The notes: a model not told the origin generated them from the sequence alone. Shown: positions 24,581 through 33,869, counted from the stretch's first letter. The stretch is 64,000 nt of DNA from Sphingopyxis macrogoltabida (GCA_003241685.1 QFPJ01000010.1:1-64000), one strand, 5' to 3'. Numbers and translations: made by a program.

Positions 24581-25402
24581 TCAGCCGACGAAGGCGCGTT
24601 CGATCACGAAATCGCCGGGCGCCGCGTTCGACCCTTCGGTAAAGCCCATCGCCTCGAACCGCGCCGACAGGTCGCGGATCATCGCCATGCTGCCGCACAG
24701 CATCATGCGATCGGTCGCGGGGTCGAAATGATCGGGGCCGGTCAGCGGGTGGCCGAACAGGCGCCCATTGTCGATCAGCGCATCGATGCGCCCTTCGTTG
24801 CGAAACGGCGCGCGCGTGACCGTCGGCAGATAGTGGAACTGGAGCAGCGCCTGATCCTGCACCAGCGGATCGCCGGCGAGCTGCGCCTCCAACTCCTCGC
24901 GAAAGGCAAGGTCGCTGACCTGCCGCACGCAATGAACGATGACGATCTGGCCGAAGCGGTCATAAATGTCAGGATCGCGCGCCAGGCTGAGGAAGGGGGC
25001 GAGACCCGTCCCCGTCGACAGCAGGAACAGCCGCTTGCCCGGAGTCAGCGCATCGGCGACCAGCGTGCCGGTCGGCTTGCGGCCAAGATAGATGGGGTCG
25101 CCGGGTTCGATCTTCTGAAGACGCGAGGTCAACGGGCCGTCGGGCACCTTGATCGACAGAAACTCCAGCTCGTCGGAATAGGCGGGACTGGCGATCGAAT
25201 AGGCGCGCAGCAACGGACGCCCCTCGCCGCCCGGCAGCCCGATCATCACGAACTCGCCCGAACGGAAGCGGAAGCTGGCGGGACGGGTGATCGAAAAGCT
25301 GAACAGATGTTCGTTCCAGTGGCGGACGCGCAGCACATCCTCGACGGTCAGCGACGCGGACGGGGCAAGCTTCGCGGCGGCAGCGATACGGTCGCTCATC
25401 AT
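24581..25402 (-). CDS. Ferredoxin-NADP reductase
   Basis: FAD enzyme moving electrons between NADPH and ferredoxin or Bfd. The 273-residue protein has the FAD motif RAYSIASP (Arg66, Tyr68, Ser69), a pyridine-nucleotide loop STGTGLAPFLSLARDP, and the bacterial FNR tail ending FVIERAFVG. The first ATG (25402) shares one base with the stop of the upstream gene (TAATG), indicating coupling. With that gene it is expected to be Fur-controlled, in line with FNR roles in iron release from bacterioferritin. Confidence 0.93.
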   Translation of the reverse strand: MMSDRIAAAAKLAPSASLTVEDVLRVRHWNEHLFSFSITRPASFRFRSGEFVMIGLPGGEGRPLLRAYSIASPAYSDELEFLSIKVPDGPLTSRLQKIEPGDPIYLGRKPTGTLVADALTPGKRLFLLSTGTGLAPFLSLARDPDIYDRFGQIVIVHCVRQVSDLAFREELEAQLAGDPLVQDQALLQFHYLPTVTRAPFRNEGRIDALIDNGRLFGHPLTGPDHFDPATDRMMLCGSMAMIRDLSARFEAMGFTEGSNAAPGDFVIERAFVG

Positions 25403-25857
25403 TATCGGCTTTCTTGATGGTTCATGGAAGGAAGGGAGAGATGCGAAAGGTCGAAACCCGCCTCCGCAAGCCCGGCCGCGGCCGCATGCATCGCATTGGC
25501 GATCGGTGCAATCGATTCGGCGGTGACGAACAGCGCCAGCGTCGCGCGCGCATCCGGAAAGCATCCGCGTCCAACGCCCTGCCACAGTCCGAGCAAGATG
25601 GCTTCGTCCTCGCCGATCCGGCGGCAGCCCATATGCGAGAGCGCGACGGGACGCAATGCGTCGCCGGTGACAAGCGCCATCGCAACGTGAAAATCGGGCA
25701 GCACATGATGCGCGTTCATACCGCGAAAAGCGCGGTGAAGTGCGCGCGGCGGGCAGATTCCCCGGCGAGCGGCATCGGCCCAGCCGCGCATCGCCCACAG
25801 CAGGAAACGGCCGCTGTTGTGCAGTTGTTCGACCGGCTGGTCGATGAAAGCGTACAT
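25402..25857 (-). CDS. Uncharacterised protein coupled to ferredoxin-NADP reductase
   Basis: A 151-residue soluble protein I do not recognise. Visible features are a Trp/Arg-rich N-terminal part (NSGRFLLWAMRGWADAARRG), several His/Cys residues (MNAHHVLPDFH, HMGCRRIGEDEAILL) and an amphipathic Ala-rich C-terminal helix. AAGGAG precedes the ATG by 6 nt. A Fur-type box and promoter lie just upstream and the stop overlaps the FNR start, so it probably works in iron metabolism together with FNR (inference). Confidence 0.8.
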   Translation of the reverse strand: MYAFIDQPVEQLHNSGRFLLWAMRGWADAARRGICPPRALHRAFRGMNAHHVLPDFHVAMALVTGDALRPVALSHMGCRRIGEDEAILLGLWQGVGRGCFPDARATLALFVTAESIAPIANAMHAAAAGLAEAGFDLSHLSLPSMNHQESR

Positions 25858-25879
25858 CCCGGTCTCCTTCGTGCGTGCC

Positions 25880-25912
25880 GCGCCTTATATGTTATTGCGA
25901 GTCATTTGCAAT
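25880..25912 (-). promoter_or_regulatory. Fur-type iron box over a promoter
   Basis: TGCGAGTCATTTGCA (25896-25910) is a 15-bp dyad fitting the alphaproteobacterial Fur/Mur pattern TGCnAnTnAnTnGCA, with ATTGC/GCAAT outer arms. On the minus strand it overlaps TTGCAA-N16-TATAAG, a plausible -35/-10 pair about 25 nt before the unknown gene of the FNR operon. Confidence 0.72.
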
Positions 25913-26163
25913 CGTGCCAAATTGTTTTTCTTTGGGTAGGTGAAGAAAGCATGTCCAACACTGCACAAGGCGAACGATCGATAACCTCGGCGCTGCCCGC
26001 GATCGCTACGACCCGCGCCGCATTAAGCCGGTTGGTCGCGGCCGGGCTGCGGTGGCGGGACAATGGCTGGAGGTCGCTCGCCCGGCGCACGGGCCGCTTG
26101 TTTCCATCCGGTGCGCGCGCGATGATCGGCCCGCAACTATAAGCGCGCAAGGGAGATCGGATC
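25913..26163. other. Gap between the FNR operon and the PPOX gene
   Basis: Contains one open frame of 63 codons (25951-26142, Arg-rich, no recognisable family) with only a weak GA-rich ribosome site, which I do not call as a gene. It should hold the promoter of the rightward flavoprotein gene. Confidence 0.4.
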
Positions 26164-27165
26164 ATGGCCGCAATCGACAGCATCGCCGCGCTGGAAGCCG
26201 TTGTCGGCAAAGCGCCGCCCGCCATCGACCTGAAGATCATCGACCATCTCGACGCCACCGCGCGCCGCTGGCTCGCCGCCGCGCCGCTGATGTTCGCCGG
26301 AATTGGCGACGGGGACGGCATCGCCATGACGCTGGCCGGCGGCGCGCCGGGCTTCGCGGGCGGCGACGCCGCCTGCCTGTCGGTGCCGCTCGACCGGATC
26401 GACGCCCCCGAACGGCTGCGGCCCGGATCGGGCTTCGGTTCGCTGTTCCTGATCCCCGGCATCGGGGAAACGCTGCGGATCAACGGACGCGTGTCGGAAG
26501 CCGCCGACGGCTTCGCCCGTATTGCGGTGGAGGAATGCTATGTTCATTGCGCCAAGGCGCTCATCCGGTCGGATTTCTGGACGGCCGATCCGCAGGATGA
26601 CGCCCCGACGACGCGCGACGCGTTCATCGCCGATGCCCGTTTCATGGCGCTGGCCACGATCGACCCGGCGGGCAAGGCCGACGTCAGCCCGAAGGGCGAT
26701 CCCGCCGGGCGCATGACGCGGATCGATAAGGGCGCGATCGTCTTTCCCGATCGCCCGGGCAACCGGCGCACCGACAGTTTCCGCAACATCATCGCCCAGC
26801 CGCGCGTGGGCGGGGCGTTGTTGATCCCTGGGTCGGCCCATGTCGCGACCTTCACCGGGACCGTTTCGCTGACCAGCGACGAAAGCGCGCGCGAGCCCTT
26901 TACCGTGCAGGGCAAGCGGCCGCTGCTTGCCGGGCGCATCGACGACCTTGACATCGCCATCGCGCCCAGCGCCGCGCTGACCCGCGCCGCGCTCTGGCCC
27001 GCGGCCGCGGCGCCCGACGACATTCGCCCGGCCAAGATGTTCGCCGAACATTTGCGGCTCAACAAGACCAAGGGGATCGGCGCGCGCATCGCCAGCGCCG
27101 TCGTGTCGATCCCCGGCTTCATGCAAAAGGGGCTCGCCAAGGATTATAAGGACAATCTCTACTGA
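26164..27165 (+). CDS. Tandem pyridoxamine-phosphate-oxidase-like flavoprotein
   Basis: A 333-residue cytoplasmic protein made of two split-barrel FMN-binding modules. The N-terminal one (about 20-140) resembles stand-alone PPOX proteins (FLIPGIGETLRINGRVSE, EECYVHCAKALIRSDFW). The second (about 150-290) has FMALATIDPAGKADVSPKGDPAG, FPDRPGNRRTDSFRNI and a second FLIPG-like strand (ALLIPGSAHVATFTGTV). Such proteins may be F420/FMN-dependent reductases; the function is unknown. GGAGATCGG precedes the ATG. Confidence 0.85.
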   Translation: MAAIDSIAALEAVVGKAPPAIDLKIIDHLDATARRWLAAAPLMFAGIGDGDGIAMTLAGGAPGFAGGDAACLSVPLDRIDAPERLRPGSGFGSLFLIPGIGETLRINGRVSEAADGFARIAVEECYVHCAKALIRSDFWTADPQDDAPTTRDAFIADARFMALATIDPAGKADVSPKGDPAGRMTRIDKGAIVFPDRPGNRRTDSFRNIIAQPRVGGALLIPGSAHVATFTGTVSLTSDESAREPFTVQGKRPLLAGRIDDLDIAIAPSAALTRAALWPAAAAPDDIRPAKMFAEHLRLNKTKGIGARIASAVVSIPGFMQKGLAKDYKDNLY

Positions 27166-27219
27166 ACTCCGCAACCGCCCTTTGCCATGTGAGCCGGGGC
27201 TTGCTATCCGCGCCGGACA

Positions 27220-29529
27220 ATGGCGACCAGCAACGACGACCTTCCCCCTTCCGACCCTCCTGAAACGCCGGGCCAGATCGACACCCCGTTCGACAGCGCG
27301 CTGTCCGAACGCTACCTCGTCTATGCGCTGTCGACGATCACCGCGCGGTCGCTGCCCGACCTGCGCGACGGGCTGAAACCCGTTCACCGGCGCCTGCTGT
27401 GGGCGATGCGCGCGATGCGGCTCGACCCGTCGCAGGGTTACAAGAAATCGGCGCGCGTCGTCGGCGACGTGATCGGCAAGTTCCACCCGCACGGCGACAC
27501 CGCCGTCTATGACGCGATGGTCCGGCTGGCGCAGGATTTCTCGCTGCGCTACCCCCTCGTCGACGGTCAGGGCAATTTCGGCAACATCGACGGCGATAAT
27601 GCCGCCGCCTATCGCTACACCGAAGCGCGGTTGACCCGCGTCGCGATCGATCTGATGCAGGGGCTCGACGAGGGCACGGTCGATTTCAAGCCGACCTATA
27701 ATGGCGAGGATGAAGAGCCCGAAATCATGCCGGGCCTGTTCCCCAACCTGCTCGCCAATGGCGCGAGCGGGATTGCGGTCGGCATGGCGACGAACATTCC
27801 GCCGCACAATGCCGCCGAGGTGATCGACGCCGCGCTGGTGCTGATCGAAAATCCGAAGGCCGAACTCGGCGAATTGCTCACCCATGTCAAAGGCCCCGAT
27901 TTCCCGACCGGCGGCGTGATCGTCGACAGCGCCGAAACCATTGCCCACGCCTATGAAACGGGCCGCGGCGGCTTTCGGGTGCGCGCGCGATTTTCGTTGG
28001 GCAAGCAAGCCGACGGCGCGTGGGAAGAAACGGGGGTCGAAAAACAGGCCGGCGGCACCTGGCAACTCGTCATCAGCGAGATTCCCTATGGCGTCGCCAA
28101 GGGCAAGCTGATCGAACAGATCGCCCAGCTGATCGCCGACAAGAAGCTGCCGATCCTGGAAGATGTCCGCGACGAGAGCGCCGAGGATATTCGGATCGTG
28201 CTGGTGCCCAAGAGCCGCAACGTCGACCCCGATATTCTCAAGGAAAGCCTGTACCGGCTGACCGAACTGGAAAGCCGCTTCGCGCTCAATCTGAACGTCC
28301 TCGACGCGACCCGGACGCCCAAGGTGATGGGGCTGCACCAGCTGCTGACCGAATGGCTGGACCACCAGATCGTCGTCCTCGTCCGCCGCGCCAAGCACCG
28401 GATCGCCAAGATAGACGACCGCATGGAACTGGTCGCCGGCTATCTGATCGCTTTCCTGAACCTGGACCGCATCATCGAGATCATCCGGACCGAGGACGAG
28501 CCCAAGCCGGTGATGATGGCGGAATTCCTGTTGACCGACCGTCAGGCCGAAGCGATCCTCAACATGCGCCTGCGATCCCTGCGCAAGCTGGAGGAAATGG
28601 AACTGAAGCGCGAACAGGACGCGCTGGCCGCCGAGCGCGACGAGCTGGTCAAGCTGGTCGAAAGCCCGGCACGGCAGCGCACCCGGCTGAAGCGCGACCT
28701 GGCGGCACTGCGCGCGGTCTATGGCCCCGACACCGCGCTGGGCGCCCGCCGCACGACGCTGGCCGAAGCGGCGCCCGCGCGCGACATTCCGCTCGACGCG
28801 ATGATCGAGAAGGAGCCGGTCACGGTGATCCTGTCGAAACGCGGCTGGATCCGCGCCCAGCGCGGTCATGTCGCGGCGGATCAATGGGGTGAATTCAAAT
28901 TCAAGGAAGGCGACGAGCTGGCCTTTGCCGCCCATGCGCAGACGACCGACAAGCTGCTGATCGCCGTCAGCGACGGGCGCTTCTATACCGTCGGCGCCGA
29001 CAAGCTGCCCGGCGGGCGCGGTTTCGGCGAGCCGCTGCGCCTGATGGTCGATATCGATTCCGAGGCCCGGATCGTCGCGATGATGCCGGCGCGGGCGGAT
29101 GGCCGCCTGCTGCTTGCCGCGACCAGCGGGCACGGCTTTGCGATCCAGATGGCGGACGCCGTCGCCGAGACGCGCAAGGGGCGCAACGTCGTCAACCTGA
29201 AGCCCAAGGCGCGGCTGAGCGTCGTCCGATCGATCGACCCCGCGCATGACAGCGTCGCGGTCGTGGGCGAGAACCGCAAGCTGGTGATCTTTCCGATCGC
29301 CGAAGTGCCGGTGATGGCGCGCGGCCAGGGCGTGATGCTGCAACGTTACCGCGACGGCGGCCTGTCCGACGCGATCAGCTTCGCCTTTGCCGACGGACTG
29401 AGCTGGGCCATGGGCGGCGACAGCGGCCGGACCCGTACCGAAACCGACGTTGCACCGTGGCGCGTGGCGCGTGGCGCCGCCGGCCGGATGCCGCCAACAG
29501 GCTTTCCGCGCAACAATCGTTTCAACTGA
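27220..29529 (+). CDS. parC: DNA topoisomerase IV subunit A
   Basis: Breaks and rejoins DNA to decatenate daughter chromosomes, acting with ParE (topoisomerase IV subunit B). The 769 residues contain SLPDLRDGLKPVHRRLLWAM, catalytic Tyr133 in AAAYRYTEARLT, and the C-terminal beta-pinwheel. In the quinolone-determining region GKFHPHGDTAVYDAM, the position of E. coli Ser80 is Thr94 and of Glu84 is Asp98. Both are natural in some lineages and need not mean resistance. The length and the short C-terminal domain are those of ParC rather than GyrA. Confidence 0.95.
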   Translation: MATSNDDLPPSDPPETPGQIDTPFDSALSERYLVYALSTITARSLPDLRDGLKPVHRRLLWAMRAMRLDPSQGYKKSARVVGDVIGKFHPHGDTAVYDAMVRLAQDFSLRYPLVDGQGNFGNIDGDNAAAYRYTEARLTRVAIDLMQGLDEGTVDFKPTYNGEDEEPEIMPGLFPNLLANGASGIAVGMATNIPPHNAAEVIDAALVLIENPKAELGELLTHVKGPDFPTGGVIVDSAETIAHAYETGRGGFRVRARFSLGKQADGAWEETGVEKQAGGTWQLVISEIPYGVAKGKLIEQIAQLIADKKLPILEDVRDESAEDIRIVLVPKSRNVDPDILKESLYRLTELESRFALNLNVLDATRTPKVMGLHQLLTEWLDHQIVVLVRRAKHRIAKIDDRMELVAGYLIAFLNLDRIIEIIRTEDEPKPVMMAEFLLTDRQAEAILNMRLRSLRKLEEMELKREQDALAAERDELVKLVESPARQRTRLKRDLAALRAVYGPDTALGARRTTLAEAAPARDIPLDAMIEKEPVTVILSKRGWIRAQRGHVAADQWGEFKFKEGDELAFAAHAQTTDKLLIAVSDGRFYTVGADKLPGGRGFGEPLRLMVDIDSEARIVAMMPARADGRLLLAATSGHGFAIQMADAVAETRKGRNVVNLKPKARLSVVRSIDPAHDSVAVVGENRKLVIFPIAEVPVMARGQGVMLQRYRDGGLSDAISFAFADGLSWAMGGDSGRTRTETDVAPWRVARGAAGRMPPTGFPRNNRFN

Positions 29530-29587
29530 ACGTATTTTTATGTTGCCGTAAATAGCTTGTTTACTCGCACCCCATAGGCTTCGGCCA

Positions 29588-31297
29588 ATGGGGAAAGGTC
29601 GCTTAAAACCCGTCATTATGCCTATTGATAACACCGGCGAGGACCGGCCATCTCTGTTCGTCGGCTGGATCGACGCCCTGCCCGTGCCGGCGGCGCTGAT
29701 CCGACCCATGCCGCGCGGCAATTTCCGGCTGCACGCCAGCAACGCCGCGTTCGACCGGCTCGACCTGTCGCCGACCGGCGTCGATGCCCCGCTGGAGCTG
29801 CGCCGCGCCATCGAATCCGCCGCGCAGAAAAAGGCCGGGGGGTGTGAATTTTCCTGTCGTTTGGGCGAAGGCATCACCGCGCGCGACCTGCGCGGATCGA
29901 TCGGCCCGCTGTCCGCCGATGTCGGCGACGACGACCTGTTCCTGCTGACCCTTATCGACCGCACGCAGGAAATGATGACCGAGCGCAATCTGCGCCGCGA
30001 ACTGGTGTCGGACAGCCTGACCGCCCTGCCCAACCGCGCCGGTTTCGAAGAACTGATCGAACAGCGCACGCGCGACGAAGGGTCCGGCGACCACGCGATC
30101 CTGCTGCTCGACCTGGCCCGGTTCAGCCGCATCAACGAACATATCGGGCCGCTGGCCGGGGACGAACTGATTATCACGGTCGCGCGGCGGCTGAAATCGA
30201 GCCTGCGCAGCGGCGACATATTGGCGCGGACCGGCGGCGACGAATTCGCCATATCGTCGCGCATCGCGGGCGGCCGCGCCGATGTGCGCGAAATCGCCCG
30301 GCGCATCCGCGGCTGTTTCGACCATCCGTTCCGCATCGGCGATCTGAAGGTCAGCGTCGATTGCGCGCTGGGATGTGCGATCCAGCCGGCCGGCGACGCC
30401 GAGGTCGCCGACCAGATCCGTCATGCCCAGATCGCATTGAAGCGCGCGAAACAGACCGACCGGATCGAAATATACGAACCCGAAGCCGCGATGCTGTCGG
30501 ACAATCGCTTCGGCCTGGAAACCGAGCTTCGCAACGCGATCGAGGACGACCGGCTGCATCTGGATTTCCAGCCGCTGGTCGAATTCGCCACCGGCAAGGT
30601 CGCGGGTTTCGAGGCGCTGGCGCGCTGGAACAACAGCCGCGGCCAAGCGGTGTCGCCGACCGAGTTCATCCCCGTTGCCGAAGATTCGGGCCTGATCGTC
30701 CCGCTCGGCCAATGGGCGATCGGCAAGGCGGCGGCGGTGCTGGCCGAATGGGACGCCCGCAATGACGGCGCCCCGGTCAAATGCTATTTTTCCGTCAATG
30801 TGTCGGCGATCCAGCTGCTGCGCGACGACGTCGGGGCTGTCGTCCGTCAGGCACTGGCCGACAATGCGATCGGGGGCGAACGGTTGATGATCGAGCTGAC
30901 CGAAAGCGCGATCATCGGCGATCCGGACCTGGCCCTGTCGGTGCTGTCCGAACTCAAATCGCTGAATGCCCGCGTCGCGATGGACGATTTCGGCACCGGC
31001 TATTCCAACCTCGCCTATCTTCAGCGCCTGCCGATCGACGTGCTGAAGATCGACCGCAGCTTCGTCGATCATATGGTCGAAGATCGCGACAAGGCGGCGA
31101 TCGTGCGAACGATCCAGAGCCTGGCCGAAGCGATGGGGATGCGGACGACCGCCGAAGGCGTCGAAACCGCCGATCAGGCCCGGCTGCTGTCGGCGCTGGG
31201 CTGCGATTTCGGACAGGGATTCCTGTTCGCGCGGCCGATGGGCGATGCGGCGGCGTTCGATTACTGGCGCCGGTCGCTGGCGCGGCCGATCTTCTGA
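29588..31297 (+). CDS. GGDEF-EAL cyclic-di-GMP signalling protein
   Basis: A 569-residue soluble protein: a PAS-like N-terminal region (about 20-130), GGDEF domain with intact GGDEF at 216-220, and EAL domain with Glu342-Ala-Leu344 followed by conserved NVSAIQL, ELTES, DDFGTGYSNL and KIDRSF. Both active sites look complete, so either synthesis or hydrolysis of c-di-GMP is possible. The first ATG is taken; an ATG at 29618 is an alternative. Its last 37 nt overlap the end of cca on the other strand. Confidence 0.92.
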   Translation: MGKGRLKPVIMPIDNTGEDRPSLFVGWIDALPVPAALIRPMPRGNFRLHASNAAFDRLDLSPTGVDAPLELRRAIESAAQKKAGGCEFSCRLGEGITARDLRGSIGPLSADVGDDDLFLLTLIDRTQEMMTERNLRRELVSDSLTALPNRAGFEELIEQRTRDEGSGDHAILLLDLARFSRINEHIGPLAGDELIITVARRLKSSLRSGDILARTGGDEFAISSRIAGGRADVREIARRIRGCFDHPFRIGDLKVSVDCALGCAIQPAGDAEVADQIRHAQIALKRAKQTDRIEIYEPEAAMLSDNRFGLETELRNAIEDDRLHLDFQPLVEFATGKVAGFEALARWNNSRGQAVSPTEFIPVAEDSGLIVPLGQWAIGKAAAVLAEWDARNDGAPVKCYFSVNVSAIQLLRDDVGAVVRQALADNAIGGERLMIELTESAIIGDPDLALSVLSELKSLNARVAMDDFGTGYSNLAYLQRLPIDVLKIDRSFVDHMVEDRDKAAIVRTIQSLAEAMGMRTTAEGVETADQARLLSALGCDFGQGFLFARPMGDAAAFDYWRRSLARPIF

Positions 31298-32472
31298 TCG
31301 AGCAGTTCGGCAACGCGGGCGGCGCCCGGAAAATCCTCCCCCACCCAGGCGGCCTCGACCGCCTTCAGCAATCGCGCGACTTCCGGCCCGGCGGTCACGC
31401 CGCGCGCGATGATGTCGGCGCCCCGGATCGGCAGCAACGGCACCGACCAGCCAGCAAGCGACTGCGATGCCGCCACCGCCGCATCGGGCGCCGCCGCCAG
31501 CAGATGGACGTCGCGGGCCGCATCGACGCCGATCGCATGGGCCAATTGCCTGGCCGGGGGCGGCGTGCTGCCGCGATGGCGCGCCAGGGCGGCCAGATAG
31601 GCGCGCTGCCGTTTCGACAGGCGCAACCGGCTGGCGACCTGTTCCGCGCTGTCCGCATCGGCGGGCAGCAGCGCGGCAAGGCGGCGCAGCCCGGCCGGAG
31701 GCGCAGCCGTTCGCGCCTCGTTGCCGAGCAGGCGGTCGAGAGTCGCGGCGAAACCCGGATCGAGTTCGGGCAGCAACACCGCAAACATGCCGTCGGCCGC
31801 CATCTGCATCGCGACGGGCCGGGGGTCGGGCAGCGACAAAATCTTGGTCAATTCCTCGGCGACGCGCTCGCGCGACAGGCTTTTCAGCGACTGGCGCGCC
31901 GCGATGACGGCGGCATGGCTGTCGGCGTCGAGTTCGCCGCGCCCGAACCGGGCGGCAAAGCGATAGAAGCGCAATATCCGCAGATGATCCTCCGCGATCC
32001 GGGTCGCCGCATCGCCGATGAAACGGATGCGTCCGGCATCCAGGTCTGCGAGCCCGCCGAACCAGTCGTCGACCGCGCCGCTGACGGGATCGGCATAGAG
32101 CGCGTTGATCGTGAAGTCGCGCCGCGCCGCATCCTCGCGCCAATCGTCCGCAAAGGCGATGGTCGCGCGCCGTCCATCGGTTTCCACGTCGCGACGCAGC
32201 GTCGTGATTTCGTGACGGTCGCCGCTGGCGATGGCGGTCACGGTGCCGTGGGCGATGCCCGTCGGGATCACCTTGACGTCGGCGGCCTCCAGCCGCCGCG
32301 TCACCTCCTGCGGCACCAGAGGGGTGGCAAGGTCGATGTCGCTGACCGGCAGGCCGAGCAGCGTATCGCGCACCGCGCCGCCGACGATCTTCACGCGCCC
32401 GCCGCCCAGCGCGGCGACGATGCGGCGCAGCCCCGGCCGGGCGCGCCAATCGGCGTCGGGAAGCCGCGTCAC
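31261..32472 (-). CDS. cca: CCA tRNA nucleotidyltransferase
   Basis: Adds or repairs the 3' CCA of tRNAs. The 403-residue protein carries the class II pattern VGGAVRDTLLG and DIDLAT with metal-binding Asp45 and Asp47, then RRDFTINALYADP, GRIRFIGDAATRIAEDHLRILRFYRF. The GTG at 32472 overlaps the NUDIX stop (GTGA), which decides the start. Third gene of the DUF1285-NUDIX-cca operon. Its 3' end overlaps the GGDEF-EAL gene by 37 bp tail to tail. Confidence 0.95.
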   Translation of the reverse strand: MTRLPDADWRARPGLRRIVAALGGGRVKIVGGAVRDTLLGLPVSDIDLATPLVPQEVTRRLEAADVKVIPTGIAHGTVTAIASGDRHEITTLRRDVETDGRRATIAFADDWREDAARRDFTINALYADPVSGAVDDWFGGLADLDAGRIRFIGDAATRIAEDHLRILRFYRFAARFGRGELDADSHAAVIAARQSLKSLSRERVAEELTKILSLPDPRPVAMQMAADGMFAVLLPELDPGFAATLDRLLGNEARTAAPPAGLRRLAALLPADADSAEQVASRLRLSKRQRAYLAALARHRGSTPPPARQLAHAIGVDAARDVHLLAAAPDAAVAASQSLAGWSVPLLPIRGADIIARGVTAGPEVARLLKAVEAAWVGEDFPGAARVAELLDQKIGRASDRRQ

Positions 32473-33053
32473 CGATACCAGCCGGGCGGCAGGCGCCGCG
32501 CCAGATTGACGATGATCCCGGCCGTCACGCCCCAGATCCGCCGCCCCTGCCAGTGCATGTCGTAATAGTGGCGATCCTGCCCCTGCCAATGGGCGTGCTG
32601 GCGGTCGTAATTGGCGGGGTCGAACAGGATGTCGAGCGGCACCTCGAACCAGTCCTCCACCTCATCCGGGTTGGGATCGAACGGCAGGTCGGGCGGAATC
32701 ACGCCGAGCACGGGCGTGATGTGGTAGCCGCTGCCCGAGCGATAGGCGTCGGTCGTACCGGCAATCATCACGTCGCGGCGATTGAGGCCGATTTCCTCCT
32801 CCGCCTCGCGCAGCGCGGCATCGACGGCATCGCGGTCTTCGGGATCGATCTTGCCGCCCGGAAAGGCGACCTGCCCCGCATGGGCGCGCAGCCACTGCGG
32901 CCGCTGGGTCAGGATGACGCCGGGATCGGGCCGGTCGGTGAAGGCGATCAGCACCGCCGCGTCGCGCAGCGTCGGCTGGCCGAGATAGGTTTCATCCTCG
33001 CCGGTGCCCGGCAGCAACATGCCGAGGGCGTCGTGCAGCTTGGCCGACAGCAT
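32469..33053 (-). CDS. NUDIX hydrolase, probable CoA pyrophosphatase
   Basis: A 194-residue NUDIX protein. The box begins GGKIDPEDRDAVDAALREAEEEIGL (about residues 66-90), and the preceding LRAHAGQVAFPGGK is the extended signature of the CoA/acyl-CoA pyrophosphatase subgroup (NudL). It is coupled at both ends: one base shared with DUF1285 upstream and GTGA with cca downstream. This gene trio is common in alphaproteobacteria. Confidence 0.93.
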   Translation of the reverse strand: MLSAKLHDALGMLLPGTGEDETYLGQPTLRDAAVLIAFTDRPDPGVILTQRPQWLRAHAGQVAFPGGKIDPEDRDAVDAALREAEEEIGLNRRDVMIAGTTDAYRSGSGYHITPVLGVIPPDLPFDPNPDEVEDWFEVPLDILFDPANYDRQHAHWQGQDRHYYDMHWQGRRIWGVTAGIIVNLARRLPPGWYR

Positions 33054-33643
33054 CAGTCATCCACCAGCGGGAAACATGCGCCGTTCGACCAGATGGCGGG
33101 AACGCCGCCGCCCCGTGCATCGGCCAGCGCCCTGTCGACGATCTCGTAATACAGCGCGCGGTCGATCCGCGCCTCCAGCCCGTTGCCGATCGCACCGCGC
33201 ACATGCAGTCGCGGATCGGGATTGTCGGCATCGTCGCCGAAGCGCAGCGGATGATCGGGACCGGCCATGACAAGATCGTCGGTGTCGAGCCGGAAGACCA
33301 GCGTGCGCGCCGCGCCTTCGCCCTCGCTTTTCATCTCCACGGCGCGAAAGGGCGTGTCCTCGACCGCGATCGACAGTTTTTCGGCGGGGGTGACCAGGAC
33401 ATGGCTGCCGTCGGCTTCGCGCCGCAGGATCGTCGAAAAAAGCTTCACCATCGCCGGACGGTTGATCCGGCCGCCTTCGTGATACCAGCTGCCGTCGCGG
33501 CGGATTTCCATCGCGCTGTCGCCCGTCCGCTGCGGATGCCATTGTTCGACCGGCGGCAGCTTGCGCGCGGCGAGCAGCCTGGCCGTTTCGGCCAGCGAGA
33601 GCCGGGAAAAATCCGTGGGAAGCGAAGGCGCGGGGCTGACCAT
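33053..33643 (-). CDS. DUF1285 domain protein
   Basis: A 196-residue cytoplasmic protein of the DUF1285 family, shown by PPVEQWHPQRTGDSAMEIRRDGSWYHEGGRINRPAMVKLFSTILRRE and LVTPAEKLSIAVEDTPFRAV. Structures of the family exist but the role is unknown. It leads the operon with the NUDIX and cca genes, and two copies of a 22-bp motif lie upstream of it. Confidence 0.92.
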   Translation of the reverse strand: MVSPAPSLPTDFSRLSLAETARLLAARKLPPVEQWHPQRTGDSAMEIRRDGSWYHEGGRINRPAMVKLFSTILRREADGSHVLVTPAEKLSIAVEDTPFRAVEMKSEGEGAARTLVFRLDTDDLVMAGPDHPLRFGDDADNPDPRLHVRGAIGNGLEARIDRALYYEIVDRALADARGGGVPAIWSNGACFPLVDD

Positions 33644-33722
33644 CCACCCGACATAGGAATATGGGAGCGCAAGTAAAGCCGTCCCATGCCGGCAAGCCCG
33701 CGGCCCCCCGCCATCGAGAGCC

Positions 33723-33744
33723 GCGGAAAACTGCGCAACTTCAC
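33723..33744 (-). repeat. 22-bp direct repeat, copy 1
   Basis: Differs from copy 2 (33848-33869) at one base; core GCGCAACTTCAC. Lies about 80 bp upstream of the DUF1285 start. Confidence 0.75.
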
Positions 33745-33847
33745 TCTGAATTCGCTTTTCGCACGGGCGTCGGCGGGACGCGGGCCGCGCGGATCGCGGG
33801 TCGCGGCCGCAACGACGACGGGCGGCAGCAGGACCGGCCGGGAAATG

Positions 33848-33869
33848 GCGGAAAACCGCGCAACTTCAC
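33848..33869 (-). repeat. 22-bp direct repeat, copy 2
   Basis: 21 of 22 bases identical to copy 1, offset by 125 bp, same orientation. Contains GGAAAACCGCGCAACTTCAC. Confidence 0.75.

Noticed and set aside
25951..26142. 63-codon frame beside the Fur box
   Set aside because: Weak ribosome site, Arg-rich, no homology that I can see; left as uncertain non-coding.
27478..27520. Quinolone-resistance mutations in ParC (Thr94, Asp98)
   Set aside because: These residues occur naturally in susceptible lineages; sequence alone does not show resistance.
26137..30336. 1399-codon frame antisense to the PPOX gene, parC and the GGDEF-EAL gene
   Set aside because: No recognisable domain; caused by lack of stop codons in high-GC antisense frames.
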